From contig NZ_FQYI01000009.1 of the NCBI RefSeq assembly GCF_900141665.1, forward strand, positions 18,660 through 82,659: DNA of 64,000 nt, written 5' to 3'. The position numbers and the translations under genes are program-made. Shown here piece after piece: positions 11,512-21,443 of the stretch. Source of the stretch: Cruoricaptor ignavus (lineage in GTDB: Bacteria > Bacteroidota > Bacteroidia > Flavobacteriales > Weeksellaceae). The notes below the pieces were generated by a model. It saw only the letters and a list, made by a program, of their open reading frames with translations. It ran no database searches and was not told where the DNA came from. Each line of letters opens with the position of its first letter. Within the stretch, counting starts at the first letter, position 1.

Positions 11512-12069
11512 CTAAATTTCCTCGGAACTTCTCAGCAAATCGCTCAGGATTTTTTTCCCGCGCATTATCCGAACTTTCGTGTTGGAAACGGAGATGCCCA
11601 ATTCTTCAGCGATTTCCTTGATGCTTTTCTCATCATAAAACCGTAACCTAATGATTTCCTGGTAATTAGCATCCAAACTTTCCACGGCACGCAAAATTCT
11701 TTCCTGCTCTTCATCGGAAATTAAAAGCTCTTCCGGTGAGCGCGCAAAATCGTTTTTGATGCCGTTCAAATCACTGAAGCTCTCTTCATTCTGATTGCGG
11801 TTTTGCTTTCGCCAAAAATCAATTACGGAATTTTGCGCAATCGTAAGAATCCAGGTTTTAAAATGAAAATTTGGATCATAAAGATCCAGTTTGTTGAGAA
11901 CTTTTGAAAAAACCGCTACGGTAATTTCATCTGCCAAGGTTTCATCCTGCACCTTGTTCAGCACAAAAGAAAAAACCGGTAGCCAATACTGGTTGATGAG
12001 TTTCGTCTGCGCTTTGCGATCTTTATTCTTCGCCGCTTCAATCAAATCCAGCAATGCGCGGTCTTCCAT
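11512..12069 (-). CDS. ECF-type RNA polymerase sigma factor
   Basis: This 185-residue protein has only the sigma-2 and sigma-4 regions of extracytoplasmic-function sigma factors. Sigma-2 spans roughly residues 25-95 (DETLADEITVAVFSKVLNKL, then FKTWILTIAQNSVIDFWRK). Sigma-4 spans about 120-180 (IRLRFYDEKSIKEIAEELG, a helix-turn-helix). Its ATG overlaps the TGA of the nitronate monooxygenase gene by one base, so translation is probably coupled. No anti-sigma gene adjoins it, since the next gene downstream is convergent. Target promoters cannot be deduced. Confidence 0.9.
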   Translation of the reverse strand: MEDRALLDLIEAAKNKDRKAQTKLINQYWLPVFSFVLNKVQDETLADEITVAVFSKVLNKLDLYDPNFHFKTWILTIAQNSVIDFWRKQNRNQNEESFSDLNGIKNDFARSPEELLISDEEQERILRAVESLDANYQEIIRLRFYDEKSIKEIAEELGISVSNTKVRIMRGKKILSDLLRSSEEI

Positions 12070-13013
12070 CAGATGGAAATATCTTCGGTTTCTCGAAATT
12101 CTCTCAGCAGATTTTCGAATACTTTTTCCACAGGCAAAATTTCATCTATCAATGCTGAAACCTGCCCTATTTCAAGCTCGCCGTTTTCCAAATCGCCCTC
12201 GAACATTCCGCGCTTTGCCCTTGCCCTTCCCAGTTTTTCGCGAAGGATTTCCGCATTTCTTCCGCTGTTGTAAATTTCTTCCAGCTCACTGAAAAACTGA
12301 TTTTTTACCAGCCGAACTGGTGCTAATTCCTTCAGTGTGAGGAATGTATCGCCTTCACCAATCTCGGTAATTTTCTGCTTCCAATTATCGTGCGCGCTCG
12401 CTTCATCAGTCGCCGCAAAACGCGAACCGATTTGCACGGCATCAGCACCCAGCATCATCACCGCTTTCATCTGTGCACCAGTTGCAATTCCGCCTGCTGC
12501 AATCAGCGGTGTGGAAACATTGCGCCGCACATTCGGTATCAGGCAAAGCGTGGTGGTTTCATCCCTGCCATTGTGCCCGCCCGCTTCAAAGCCTTCGGCA
12601 ACAATCGCATCTACACCGGCTTCTTCGCACTTCAGCGCAAATTTTGTGGATGAAACTGCGTGGGCTACTTTCAGCCCTTCCTTCTTCAATGTTTCCGTGT
12701 AAGTTTTCGGGTTTCCTGCAGAAGTGAACACGATTTTCACGCCTTCTTCCAAAATAATCTGGATGATTTCCTCAAGGTTTGGGTAAAGCATCGGCACATT
12801 CACGCCGAAAGGCTTATCCGTAGCCTTCTTGCATTTCTGAATATTTTCCCGCAAAATATCGGGATACATACTTCCAGCGCCAAGCAAACCGAGACCGCCG
12901 CAGTTTGAAACCGCGGAAGCCAAACGCCATCCGGAATGCCAAATCATCCCCCCCTGAATGATGGGATAGCGAATCCCGAAGAGCTGGGTGATTGGATTTT
13001 TCGGGTTATTCAT
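12069..13013 (-). CDS. Nitronate monooxygenase / 2-nitropropane dioxygenase family flavoprotein
   Basis: FMN-dependent TIM-barrel enzymes of this family oxidise nitronates, including the toxin propionate-3-nitronate; FabK enoyl-ACP reductases share the fold. The start IRYPIIQGGMIW and the central EAGGHNGRDETTTL with its His are typical, and AAGGIATGAQMKAVMMLGADAVQIGSRF forms the phosphate-binding part. The 314-residue length fits. The usual FabK partners are absent from the surroundings, so nitronate oxidation is the preferred reading, but FabK-like activity cannot be excluded. It is the first gene of a two-gene unit with the ECF sigma factor, whose start overlaps its stop. Confidence 0.85.
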   Translation of the reverse strand: MNNPKNPITQLFGIRYPIIQGGMIWHSGWRLASAVSNCGGLGLLGAGSMYPDILRENIQKCKKATDKPFGVNVPMLYPNLEEIIQIILEEGVKIVFTSAGNPKTYTETLKKEGLKVAHAVSSTKFALKCEEAGVDAIVAEGFEAGGHNGRDETTTLCLIPNVRRNVSTPLIAAGGIATGAQMKAVMMLGADAVQIGSRFAATDEASAHDNWKQKITEIGEGDTFLTLKELAPVRLVKNQFFSELEEIYNSGRNAEILREKLGRARAKRGMFEGDLENGELEIGQVSALIDEILPVEKVFENLLREFRETEDISI

Positions 13014-13092
13014 TTGCTTAAAATTAATGCTTTTTCCCGGCTAAAGTAGAAAAAATGTTCCTAATAATTTTTTTCTGAGTTACGGATTATAT

Positions 13093-13214
13093 TGTTAGTA
13101 ATGCTTTCAGATTTTTTATTTTTGTGATTATTCACAACTGGAGAACACTCCGGAACTAAGTAAAAACAGTTGTGAATTGCTTTCAGATTTTTTATTTTTG
13201 TGATTATTCACAAC
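13093..13214 (+). CRISPR. Minimal type II-C CRISPR array: two 46-bp repeats, one 30-bp spacer
   Basis: The intact repeat is 13169-13214 and the upstream repeat is 13093-13138. The last 36 bases are identical; only the first 10 differ. The spacer is 13139-13168 (30 bases, normal for II-C). Both repeats contain TATTTTTG, an exact TAnnTTTG promoter element (13117-13124 and 13193-13200). The intact repeat has a TTG 20 bases upstream of it, and the degenerate one has a TTG at 22 bases. Each repeat can therefore start its own transcript near its 3' end, as is known for Neisseria and Campylobacter II-C arrays. The orientation is plus, towards cas2. A degenerate repeat at the transcriptional start of the array is a known II-C trait. 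Confidence 0.88.
13117..13124 (+). promoter_or_regulatory. Repeat-embedded promoter driving the single crRNA
   Basis: TATTTTTG within the upstream repeat, with TTG at 13092-13094. The predicted start is about 13130-13133, so the transcript would carry the last few repeat bases, the spacer, and the intact repeat. The copy in the intact repeat (13193-13200) would only produce a short RNA that ends at the following terminator. Confidence 0.6.
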
Positions 13215-13224
13215 CTCAAAAGAT

Positions 13225-13258
13225 AACCCGCTAAAAATCAGCGGGTTGCTTTTGTTTT
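13225..13258. terminator. Bidirectional terminator between the CRISPR array and cas2
   Basis: AACCCGCT (13225-13232) and AGCGGGTT (13240-13247) form a perfect 8-bp stem with a 7-base loop, followed on the plus strand by a T-rich stretch. It would end the crRNA on the plus strand and could end the cas operon on the minus strand. Confidence 0.75.
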
Positions 13259-13272
13259 TAGAATTGAAATTT

Positions 13273-14521
<1,249 letters not shown>

Positions 14522-14522
<1 letters not shown>

Positions 14523-17500
14523 TAATTTTCACCAATTTTTATAATCTCTCCTAAATGATTAACTTTAACCTTTTTTGGATTTAGTTTTAGGAAAGAGCCA
14601 ACACTTGTCAACCGATAAAATCTTTTGGATTCTTTAGCACCTTCTATTTTTTTCAGGTCAGAATTTTTAGTTTCTAAATGATGTCTGAACCAGTAGTCAT
14701 TATCGGCAATACTCCAAGTTAAGTATAAATGCTCACTAATTAACTCATTGTCATTATTCCTTATAGCATATTCAAAATCTTCATCTTCTAGACCTAAAAT
14801 GAACATTTCATTTTGCTGTAATGAAAATTTTAATGTGAGATTGTTATCAGGTAATTGTTTTAAAAAATCTTCTGGATATGCACCTTCTAAAACAGTATTC
14901 CACAGCTCCGCAGAATTCTTAATAATTACAGGAAATTTATATTTTTTCCTTTCAACGGCATGCCAAAAGCTGCATATATGCTGATGAATATTCTGCTCAT
15001 TATCGTAATACAATGCGATATGATGATTGTTGCCTGTTTTTGCAAAGCCAATATTTTTACCGTTTCCATCCTGCTTCACTGGTTGCACTGCTGAAAGACC
15101 TGTCCTGCACCGTACTGTCTTTATCGGGATTCCTTTTTCCTTGTTGAACCACACTGTTTCTTTGAAAGCTTCTTTTTCATTTCCATTATGTTCACCAATC
15201 TTAGCAGAAAGAATTGCCCTTATTTTATCATCGACAATAAACTGTAAGTCTTTTTTCTTTAAATCCTGGATTTTATATTTGATAACATATTCGTCCTTAT
15301 AGCAGTCCGCTTTGTCAAGTGTTTTTTTTGTCTCAATGTCTACATAAATAGGCGACTTTTTTACAGAAGCTAAGGCTTTTTTCCCATCGCCATTGTATTT
15401 TGCTATTCTCGCTTCAATCAAAGTCTTTATTTTTTCATCTTTTATGAGATCTACATTTTCGAAAAGAAATTTTAATGGCTTGTCTGAATCTATAGTCTTA
15501 ATTTTTCCATAAACAAACTGTTCGTGTAAAGCTCCCCGCGGCGTTAAGACACCAATAGACTTATTTTTGCCCTGCGCTTTGTATTTGCTGATCGTTGCGA
15601 CTTTTTTCCCGGTCTTGAAAGATACAAGAATTTGACTTGCAGCTTCTTCAACATCCCTAGTTGTAAAGGGCTTTTGAGCAATCAAATAGTTTTCAAGTAA
15701 TGTCAACCTTTCATTATACTTAACTGCAGCGTCAGAAATTTCTCTTAGCATTTTATTTCGTGTATCACTAGCATTCAAAGTGTTAAGCCTTTGAATATAT
15801 CCCTGTTTTGTACAAGCAACAACAAGTGCATCGATAGCGTGATGCCTATGATCATCTCTTTTTGTCCAATTTTTTATTCTTTCTTCTTTGTGCTGCTCTT
15901 TTCCGAAATTGCTTGTCCATTCTACAATTTCAGTTTGGCCAAGTTTCCTATACTTTTCAATATTTAAATTCATCAAAACATTATCCCATCCCCAAAGTTT
16001 TCGTAATTTTGCAGTTACACCGCCTTCTGTTGTGCTCACATTTCTGCACACATTTTTTAAAATTTCTGTTGCTTTTCTTGATATATAGGAAGATTCTCTA
16101 AGCTGTCTATCGATGAAATTTTCCCAAAGTCTTTTATCGGCTTCTGTTTGCTTGTTTTTACTTTTCCTTTCTAAGTATTCTTTGTGCGATACTTTTAACC
16201 TCAGCATTTTCCCATAAGAAATTATATTTTGGTTATACCAAGTGTCAACTCTGTCCAAATATTTCTTCAATTCATCTTCGCCTTTTGATGCAATATAATC
16301 ATAAGCGGTAAGCTTGCCCTTATTATCATTGCATTCTCTGTGCACTAAAACTTTATTCATCTGAGAATCATCAAACAGCAATGCTTTAGGAACAATATGG
16401 TCTATATCAAAATTATCACCACGCATCGCATCAGAAAGACTGAAACTTTTTCCGCAATAAATACACTGATTAAATACCTTGCCTTCGGTTATTTTTTTAT
16501 CCCTTACAGGAAATATGAATTTGTATTTCTGTATGTTCTTTTTAGTGCTCGGCAATCCTAATTCCTGTAACCTCTTCGCAATTTCCTGATTAAGTTTATT
16601 ATTTTTCGAGATTTGAATGTCTGCATCATTTCTTTCATCTTTGCTTTGCTTCAGCTCCCTTGCCAATTCTACTCTGATCTCTGCAGGCCTTCCGTATTTT
16701 TCAATTATAGCATTTACAATGTGTATCGTCTGATTAAGAATTTTTTCAACAACCGGCTGCCGAAGTTCGTTCTTTTTAAGAAGTTTAAGCTTGTCCTTTA
16801 AAAACCTTTCGGAATTTTCAACTCTTGTTAAACTGTTAGAATGGTTGTAACCGGCAAGACTGCAAGCCTGTGAATAATTGTATCCTTTCAAAAGATAGGG
16901 CAGAATTTTCCGCATTGCTTTGTGCGATTTGTTTGCATATCCGGAACTAGTGAAGTCTAATTTTGAAAGTTTTTCTGCCTTTTCCTCCTCAATATAATGT
17001 CCAAATTTTTTTATCAGCGCGTTTTTGCATTCTTCAGAATCTTTGATTGAATAGATTGTATGCCACAGTCTATATAATGGCTCTTTTTCAATATTTTCAT
17101 CGACTATATAAGAAGCGTGCTCTTCTAAAATTTCACCGGTTTTCCTATCTACTAAAAATGCTTGTTTTTCTTGTGGCTTTATATCTATTTCAAAATTCAA
17201 AAGCGGATGCTTTTCTCCTAAAATTTTTGCAATTGCTGAGAATGTTTTATTTCCTTGAAGCCCTTTTAGTATTTGCTTGTTGGTATAAACTTCTTCCTTC
17301 TTTAAATTTACTATTTTTAAAAGTTCTGAAAATGTTAAAGAATCGTGAGTATTTAGATAGTTAGCAATTTCAATTTTATTTTCCAATGTGGGAGTCCAGT
17401 CACTCCATTTATATTTTGAGCCCTCCGGATTTTTAATTTTCAAGGAAATATTATTTACAGTTTCCCAAATTTTACAAAGTTGATTTAATGGTGATGATTT

Positions 17501-18322
17501 TGGCGCAATCTTAGGTCCAAGTATCTTAGTTATTATTTTTCCGTTTTCATTTATCACTTCTTTTTTTACAAGTTCAAAATCACAAAAACTCACCAAACCC
17601 TTTTGTGATTTCAGATGCCTTTGATAAAAAATAATTTTATTTCTAATTTCATCAACTACATCGTCTGTTAGAAATTTGTGCTTCTCCTTCTGTACTTCAA
17701 TTATTTTGTCAAATTCTTCTATGTAGGCTTCTCTCGGATATACTTTCTTTTTTACTTGGAAATATTCAGAATTTTCTTTAGCTCTCAAAAGTTCCCCGTA
17801 AAAATATTGCCCTATAGTTTGATTACTTTCTTTCAGTTGAGCGTGCCTGGACTTTACATCTGCTACATATTCAGTGTCTTTTTTATCCATATTAGCTTCG
17901 CTTCTTGCCGACTTATACCCCCTTTTTTGATTCATCATATAGAACACTCTTCCGAGTTCTTCATCAGTAAGAATTTTGTCGCTGCTTGCAGCATCACTTC
18001 TCAGCTTCCAAAGCTCGAGAGAAGGCAGTTTCATTAAATTTTCTGAAGGAAAGATGTCTAGGTTTTCTAAAATTTTTTTCAGATTTTCTTTTCTGTCTTG
18101 TTTCCTATCATATCCTTTACGCTGTGTTCGGTTAGTCGTCCTATTTTGATTTTTGCTGATGGACTGCCCTCTCTGAAATTCTGTTTTTTCATCAGTTGTT
18201 AAAGGAATAATTCGGGAGCCCATTGCGGTAATCCGTATTGGAAACTTTTCTTCACAAACTTCTATTAAAGCCCACCCAATTGAAGTTACCCCCAAATCCA
18301 GTCCAAGTATAGTTTTGCTCAT
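14522..18322 (-). CDS. cas9: Cas9, type II-C RNA-guided DNA endonuclease
   Basis: Cas9 cuts DNA matched by a crRNA:tracrRNA guide. The 1266-residue length lies within the II-C range. RuvC-I is LGLDLGVTSIGWAL with D9. The arginine-rich bridge helix is about residues 51-83 (NRTTNRTQRKGYDRKQDRK). RuvC-II is EIRVELAREL with E552. The HNH domain carries a CIYC pair (620-623), DIDHIVP with catalytic H642, and CNDNKGK with N667. RuvC-III is DDHRHHAIDAL with H828 and D831. The recognition lobe lies between about 90 and 530 and the PAM-interacting region in the last 300 or so residues. All catalytic residues are intact. The gene is much more AT-rich than cas1 and cas2. The tracrRNA is transcribed divergently just upstream. 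Confidence 0.97.
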
Positions 18323-18350
18323 ATTAAAATTTTTCTCTAATTTAATAAAA

Positions 18351-18381
18351 TTGTCAATATGAAAAAAATGTTATAAATTTG
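18351..18381 (+). promoter_or_regulatory. tracrRNA promoter
   Basis: TTG (18351-18353), 20 bases, then TAAATTTG (18374-18381). The spacing equals that inside the intact CRISPR repeat, so crRNA and tracrRNA probably use the same housekeeping sigma factor. The start is expected near 18387. Confidence 0.75.
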
Positions 18382-18386
18382 CTACA

Positions 18387-18464
18387 GAAAAATCTGATTT
18401 GCAATTCACAATAAGGATTATTCCGTTGTGAAAACATTTAAGGCGGGGCAACTCGCCTTTTTTT
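18387..18464 (+). ncRNA. tracrRNA of the type II-C locus
   Basis: The anti-repeat (18388-18412) pairs with the first 24 bases of the CRISPR repeat: a 12-bp lower stem (one G-U), an internal loop of 2 against 3 bases, and a 10-bp upper stem. Then come a short nexus hairpin (GGA 18415-18417 with TCC 18422-18424), an unpaired A-rich linker, and a terminator hairpin AAGGCG/CGCCTT (18440-18445, 18454-18459) followed by seven T. The RNA is about 78 bases and lies on the strand opposite cas9, starting about 65 bases upstream of the cas9 ATG. Confidence 0.9.
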
Positions 18465-18486
18465 ATTACAACATTTTTTATTTCCC

Positions 18487-18494
18487 TAAATTTG
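18487..18494 (+). promoter_or_regulatory. -7 element of the hpt promoter
   Basis: TAAATTTG is an exact match to the TAnnTTTG element. Its last three bases are a TTG in frame with hpt, which could be mistaken for the start codon. The expected transcript start (about 18500) places the true ATG at 18513. Confidence 0.65.
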
Positions 18495-18512
18495 CTTCCT
18501 AATCTTCAGAAG

Positions 18513-19067
18513 ATGGCTGCGATACAAGTTCACGACAAGCATTTTGTGCCCTTCATCAGTTCCGCCGAAATCCAGGATATCGTGAAGGATGTGGCATTGA
18601 GAATTTTTGAAGATTTTAAAGATGAAACGCCCGTATTCATCGGCGTTCTGAACGGCGTAGTGATGTTTTTCTCAGATTTGATACGGCATTATCCTGGGCC
18701 TTGCGAAATCGCCTTCCTACAGATGAGTTCGTACATCGGCACACAGTCCACCGGCATCGTTTACCAAAAAATGGAACTCACGAAAGACATCAGGGACAGG
18801 CACATCATCATCGTGGAAGACATCGTGGATACGGGCAATACCGTGGAAAACCTGTTCAAATATTTCGAGCAGACACAGCGGCCAAAATCCGTGAAGCTCG
18901 CCACATTTTTGCTGAAGCCGGAAGTTTATAAAAAGGATTTCAAACTGGACTATGTAGGCTGGGAAATCCCGAATAAATTTGTGGTAGGCTACGGTCTGGA
19001 TTATGATGAACTCGGCAGAAACCTACCAGAGCTTTACCAACTTTCCGAAGGGAAAATAAATGACTAA
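18513..19067 (+). CDS. hpt: Hypoxanthine phosphoribosyltransferase
   Basis: Hpt salvages hypoxanthine and guanine by transferring them to PRPP. The PRPP-binding loop is IIIVEDIVDTGNT, preceded by FIGVLNGVVMFFSDL and followed by VVGYGLDYDELGRNLPEL, all typical of the HGPRT family. The product is 184 residues from the ATG at 18513; a TTG 21 bases earlier belongs to the promoter. adk follows 25 bases downstream, forming a nucleotide-metabolism unit. The tracrRNA terminator lies directly upstream. Confidence 0.95.
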   Translation: MAAIQVHDKHFVPFISSAEIQDIVKDVALRIFEDFKDETPVFIGVLNGVVMFFSDLIRHYPGPCEIAFLQMSSYIGTQSTGIVYQKMELTKDIRDRHIIIVEDIVDTGNTVENLFKYFEQTQRPKSVKLATFLLKPEVYKKDFKLDYVGWEIPNKFVVGYGLDYDELGRNLPELYQLSEGKIND

Positions 19068-19092
19068 TTTACAATAAACCATTGATTATCAG

Positions 19093-19674
19093 ATGATTAA
19101 TATCGTACTTTTCGGCCCTCCTGGAAGCGGCAAAGGAACGCAGGCGAAGAACCTGGTGCAGAAATTTAACCTGAAGCAAATCTCAACGGGCGAACTTTTC
19201 CGCGAGAATATGAGCAACGAAACGGAGCTTGGGCTTTTGGCGAAATCCTTCATCGATGTCGGTCAGCTTGTGCCGGACCACATCACCATTGATATGCTGA
19301 TTGATGAACTGAAGAAACCTACTGATACACAGGGCTTTATTTTTGATGGCTTTCCGAGGACAAGGCAGCAGGCCATTGCGCTAGATGACATCGTGCGGCA
19401 GCACCTGGCTGCGGAAATTTCCGTGTGCCTATCGCTCATCGTGGAAGATGAAGTACTGGTGGAAAGGCTGATAGAGCGTGGCGCAACAAGCGGGAGAACA
19501 GACGACAGCGATGAGCTGATCATCCGCAACAGAATCAAGGAATATTATGCGAAAACTGCGGAGGTTGCCGATATTTACAAAGAGCAGAACAAATATGTGG
19601 AAGTAAACGGCGTGGGCGAAATTGATGCGATTGCGGAAAACCTTTACAGGGCGGTGGAAAGCATTGAAGGTTAA
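19093..19674 (+). CDS. adk: Adenylate kinase
   Basis: Adk interconverts AMP, ADP and ATP. The P-loop is GPPGSGKGT at residues 8-16. STGELFREN and DGFPRTRQQA form the AMP-binding region. The short LID (RGATSGRTDD) lacks zinc cysteines, as in the short adenylate kinases. Length is 193 residues. It lies 25 bases after hpt. In related genomes adk is commonly next to obgE; here a toxin-antitoxin pair lies between the two. Confidence 0.97.
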   Translation: MINIVLFGPPGSGKGTQAKNLVQKFNLKQISTGELFRENMSNETELGLLAKSFIDVGQLVPDHITIDMLIDELKKPTDTQGFIFDGFPRTRQQAIALDDIVRQHLAAEISVCLSLIVEDEVLVERLIERGATSGRTDDSDELIIRNRIKEYYAKTAEVADIYKEQNKYVEVNGVGEIDAIAENLYRAVESIEG

Positions 19675-19707
19675 GGTTTGATACTCAAGGTTTAAGGCTT
19701 CAAAGCA

Positions 19708-19929
19708 ATGAAAATGGAAGAGGTAGGGAATAAACCTGAAAGAAAGATTCCGACTTTCCGTGAGTTTCTTGAAACTTACGATGGGGAAAAGCGCGCCTTT
19801 CCGCCGGAACCTGTGGTGCCTATGAACCTTGATCCGAAAAATCCTGGAACGCAGAGGCTGATACTGAATACCGCAAAAAGGATTCTTCGAGATCACCGCA
19901 CTGAAATTGAAGCACTGAAAGACAGATAA
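19708..19929 (+). CDS. Probable antitoxin of a Doc-type toxin
   Basis: This 73-residue charged protein precedes a Doc toxin gene and overlaps it by one base (TAATG), the arrangement of Phd-Doc-like modules. It begins MKMEEVG and holds a Pro-rich middle (FPPEPVVPMNLDPKNPG) and a basic helical C-terminus (RLILNTAKRILRDHRTEIEAL). It does not resemble P1 Phd in sequence, so its role is inferred from position and overlap. The Pro-rich segment could lie over the toxin cleft, with the C-terminal helix as clamp, but this is untested. Confidence 0.7.
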   Translation: MKMEEVGNKPERKIPTFREFLETYDGEKRAFPPEPVVPMNLDPKNPGTQRLILNTAKRILRDHRTEIEALKDR

Positions 19930-20312
19930 TGACTTTCGTTGAACTTGAATCCATCATTCTTATCCACGATAATATAATTGCTGAAACAGGTGGGGCTGTC
20001 GGTATTGACAGAAACAAATTGGCCGGTGCTTTATCGCGTATTGAGCAGAACATTTATTACGAGAATGTAACCGATGTTTTTGAAATCGCAGCGTGGTATG
20101 CGGTTGCCATTTCTAAAAGTCACGCTTTTGTTGACGGAAACAAAAGAACTGCCGTTTCCACAATGTTGACTTTTTTAGCTTTACAGGGGGTGGAACTTTT
20201 GCCAAATCTTGGTTTGGATGATTTAATTGTCGAAATTGTAGTTTCGGATTTGGAACATAAAATCCTTGTAAGAAAAGTTGCAGATTATGTTCAATATTTG
20301 CGAAAAGTTTAA
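19929..20312 (+). CDS. doc: Doc-family toxin (Fic fold)
   Basis: Doc toxins are Fic-fold kinases that phosphorylate elongation factor Tu and stop translation. The signature is HAFVDGNKRT (residues 65-74), with Lys where AMP-transferring Fic proteins have Gly (HxFxxGNGR) and without their second Arg; this is the Doc variant. The N-terminal IILIHDNIIAETGGAVGIDR is also typical of death-on-curing proteins. Length is 127 residues. It overlaps the antitoxin gene by one base and is followed 63 bases later by obgE. Confidence 0.9.
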   Translation: MTFVELESIILIHDNIIAETGGAVGIDRNKLAGALSRIEQNIYYENVTDVFEIAAWYAVAISKSHAFVDGNKRTAVSTMLTFLALQGVELLPNLGLDDLIVEIVVSDLEHKILVRKVADYVQYLRKV

Positions 20313-20375
20313 AATCAGAATAAAAATTTGTTGCTGTTTTCCTATCTAAATCTCTAAATCTTTCAATTTTACTCC

Positions 20376-21365
20376 GTGAACAACTTTGTAGATCATGTGA
20401 AAATCCATTGTGCGGCAGGCCACGGCGGCGCAGGCTCGGCGCATCTCCGCAGGGAAAAGTACATCCCGAAAGGCGGGCCAGATGGTGGTGATGGCGGCAG
20501 AGGAGGCAACATCATTATGAAGGGAAATTCGCACGAATGGACGCTGCTGCCGCTGCGCTATACGAGGCACCTGAAGGCTGGCAGAGGTGAGAACGGTGGC
20601 AAAAATCAGCTGACCGGTGCTGCCGGACAGGATGTTTTCATCGAGGTGCCGATTGGGACGATTGCGAAGGATGAGGAGGGCGAAATCATCGGTGAAATTC
20701 TGGAGCACGGGCAGGAAATTGTGGTAAAGAAAGGTGGTTTGGGCGGTCTTGGAAACGAGCACTTCAAATCGGCTACAAACCAGACACCGCGCTACGCACA
20801 GCCTGGAACACCAGGTGAAGAGGGCTATGTAACCTTCGAGCTGAAAGTGCTTGCAGATGTGGGTTTGGTGGGCTTTCCGAACGCAGGGAAATCTACACTT
20901 CTGGCGGCAGTTTCTGCGGCAAAACCGAAGATTGCAGATTATGCTTTCACTACGCTCACGCCAAATCTCGGCATTGTGAATTACCGCAACTACCGCTCCT
21001 TCGTAATGGCAGATATTCCCGGAATCATCGAGGGTGCGGCGGAAGGCAAAGGCCTGGGACACCGATTTTTGCGGCATATTGAGCGGAACTCGATTTTGCT
21101 TTTCCTCATTCCTGCGGATTCCGATAATCATTGGAACGAATTTAAAATTCTGGAAAACGAGCTGAGAAAGTACAATCCCGAACTTCTGGACAAGGAATTT
21201 ATCCTTTCGGTTTCCAAAGCTGATCTGCTGGACGACGATTTGAAAATTGAAATCGCTAGGGAATTTCCCGAAAACCAAAAGCCGCTGTTCTTTTCCGCAG
21301 TTACAGGCGAAGGCATCGAAGCGCTGAAGGATGAGGTGTGGAGACGGCTGAGTATGGAAATTTAG
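20376..21365 (+). CDS. obgE: Obg-family GTPase ObgE (CgtA)
   Basis: ObgE is an essential GTPase linked to large ribosomal subunit maturation and stress signalling. Residues 1 to about 157 form the glycine-rich Obg domain ([30 protein letters not shown]). The G domain has GFPNAGKST (G1), DIPGIIEG (G3) and [11 protein letters not shown] (G5 region). The G4 motif, usually NKxD, reads SKAD. Length is 329 residues, so the optional C-terminal OCT domain is lacking. The start is GTG. The neighbours adk and the Doc pair upstream suggest part of its transcription may come through the toxin genes. Confidence 0.96.
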   Translation: MNNFVDHVKIHCAAGHGGAGSAHLRREKYIPKGGPDGGDGGRGGNIIMKGNSHEWTLLPLRYTRHLKAGRGENGGKNQLTGAAGQDVFIEVPIGTIAKDEEGEIIGEILEHGQEIVVKKGGLGGLGNEHFKSATNQTPRYAQPGTPGEEGYVTFELKVLADVGLVGFPNAGKSTLLAAVSAAKPKIADYAFTTLTPNLGIVNYRNYRSFVMADIPGIIEGAAEGKGLGHRFLRHIERNSILLFLIPADSDNHWNEFKILENELRKYNPELLDKEFILSVSKADLLDDDLKIEIAREFPENQKPLFFSAVTGEGIEALKDEVWRRLSMEI

Positions 21366-21443
21366 CGAGTAATTTTGCAACAAAATAGGCTTTAACTGAT
21401 TGAGCCGCTCTATCAATTATCAATATCATCAATCCTAAAAAAA

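Noticed and set aside
13093..13214. Array transcribed on the minus strand from the cas2 side
   Set aside because: The tracrRNA anti-repeat pairs with the plus-strand repeat, the promoter element reads on the plus strand, and the degenerate repeat is at the plus-strand start, as expected for II-C.
20346..21416. A 356-codon open frame antisense to obgE
   Set aside because: It is a shadow of the Gly-rich obgE codons; the translated product shows no known motif.
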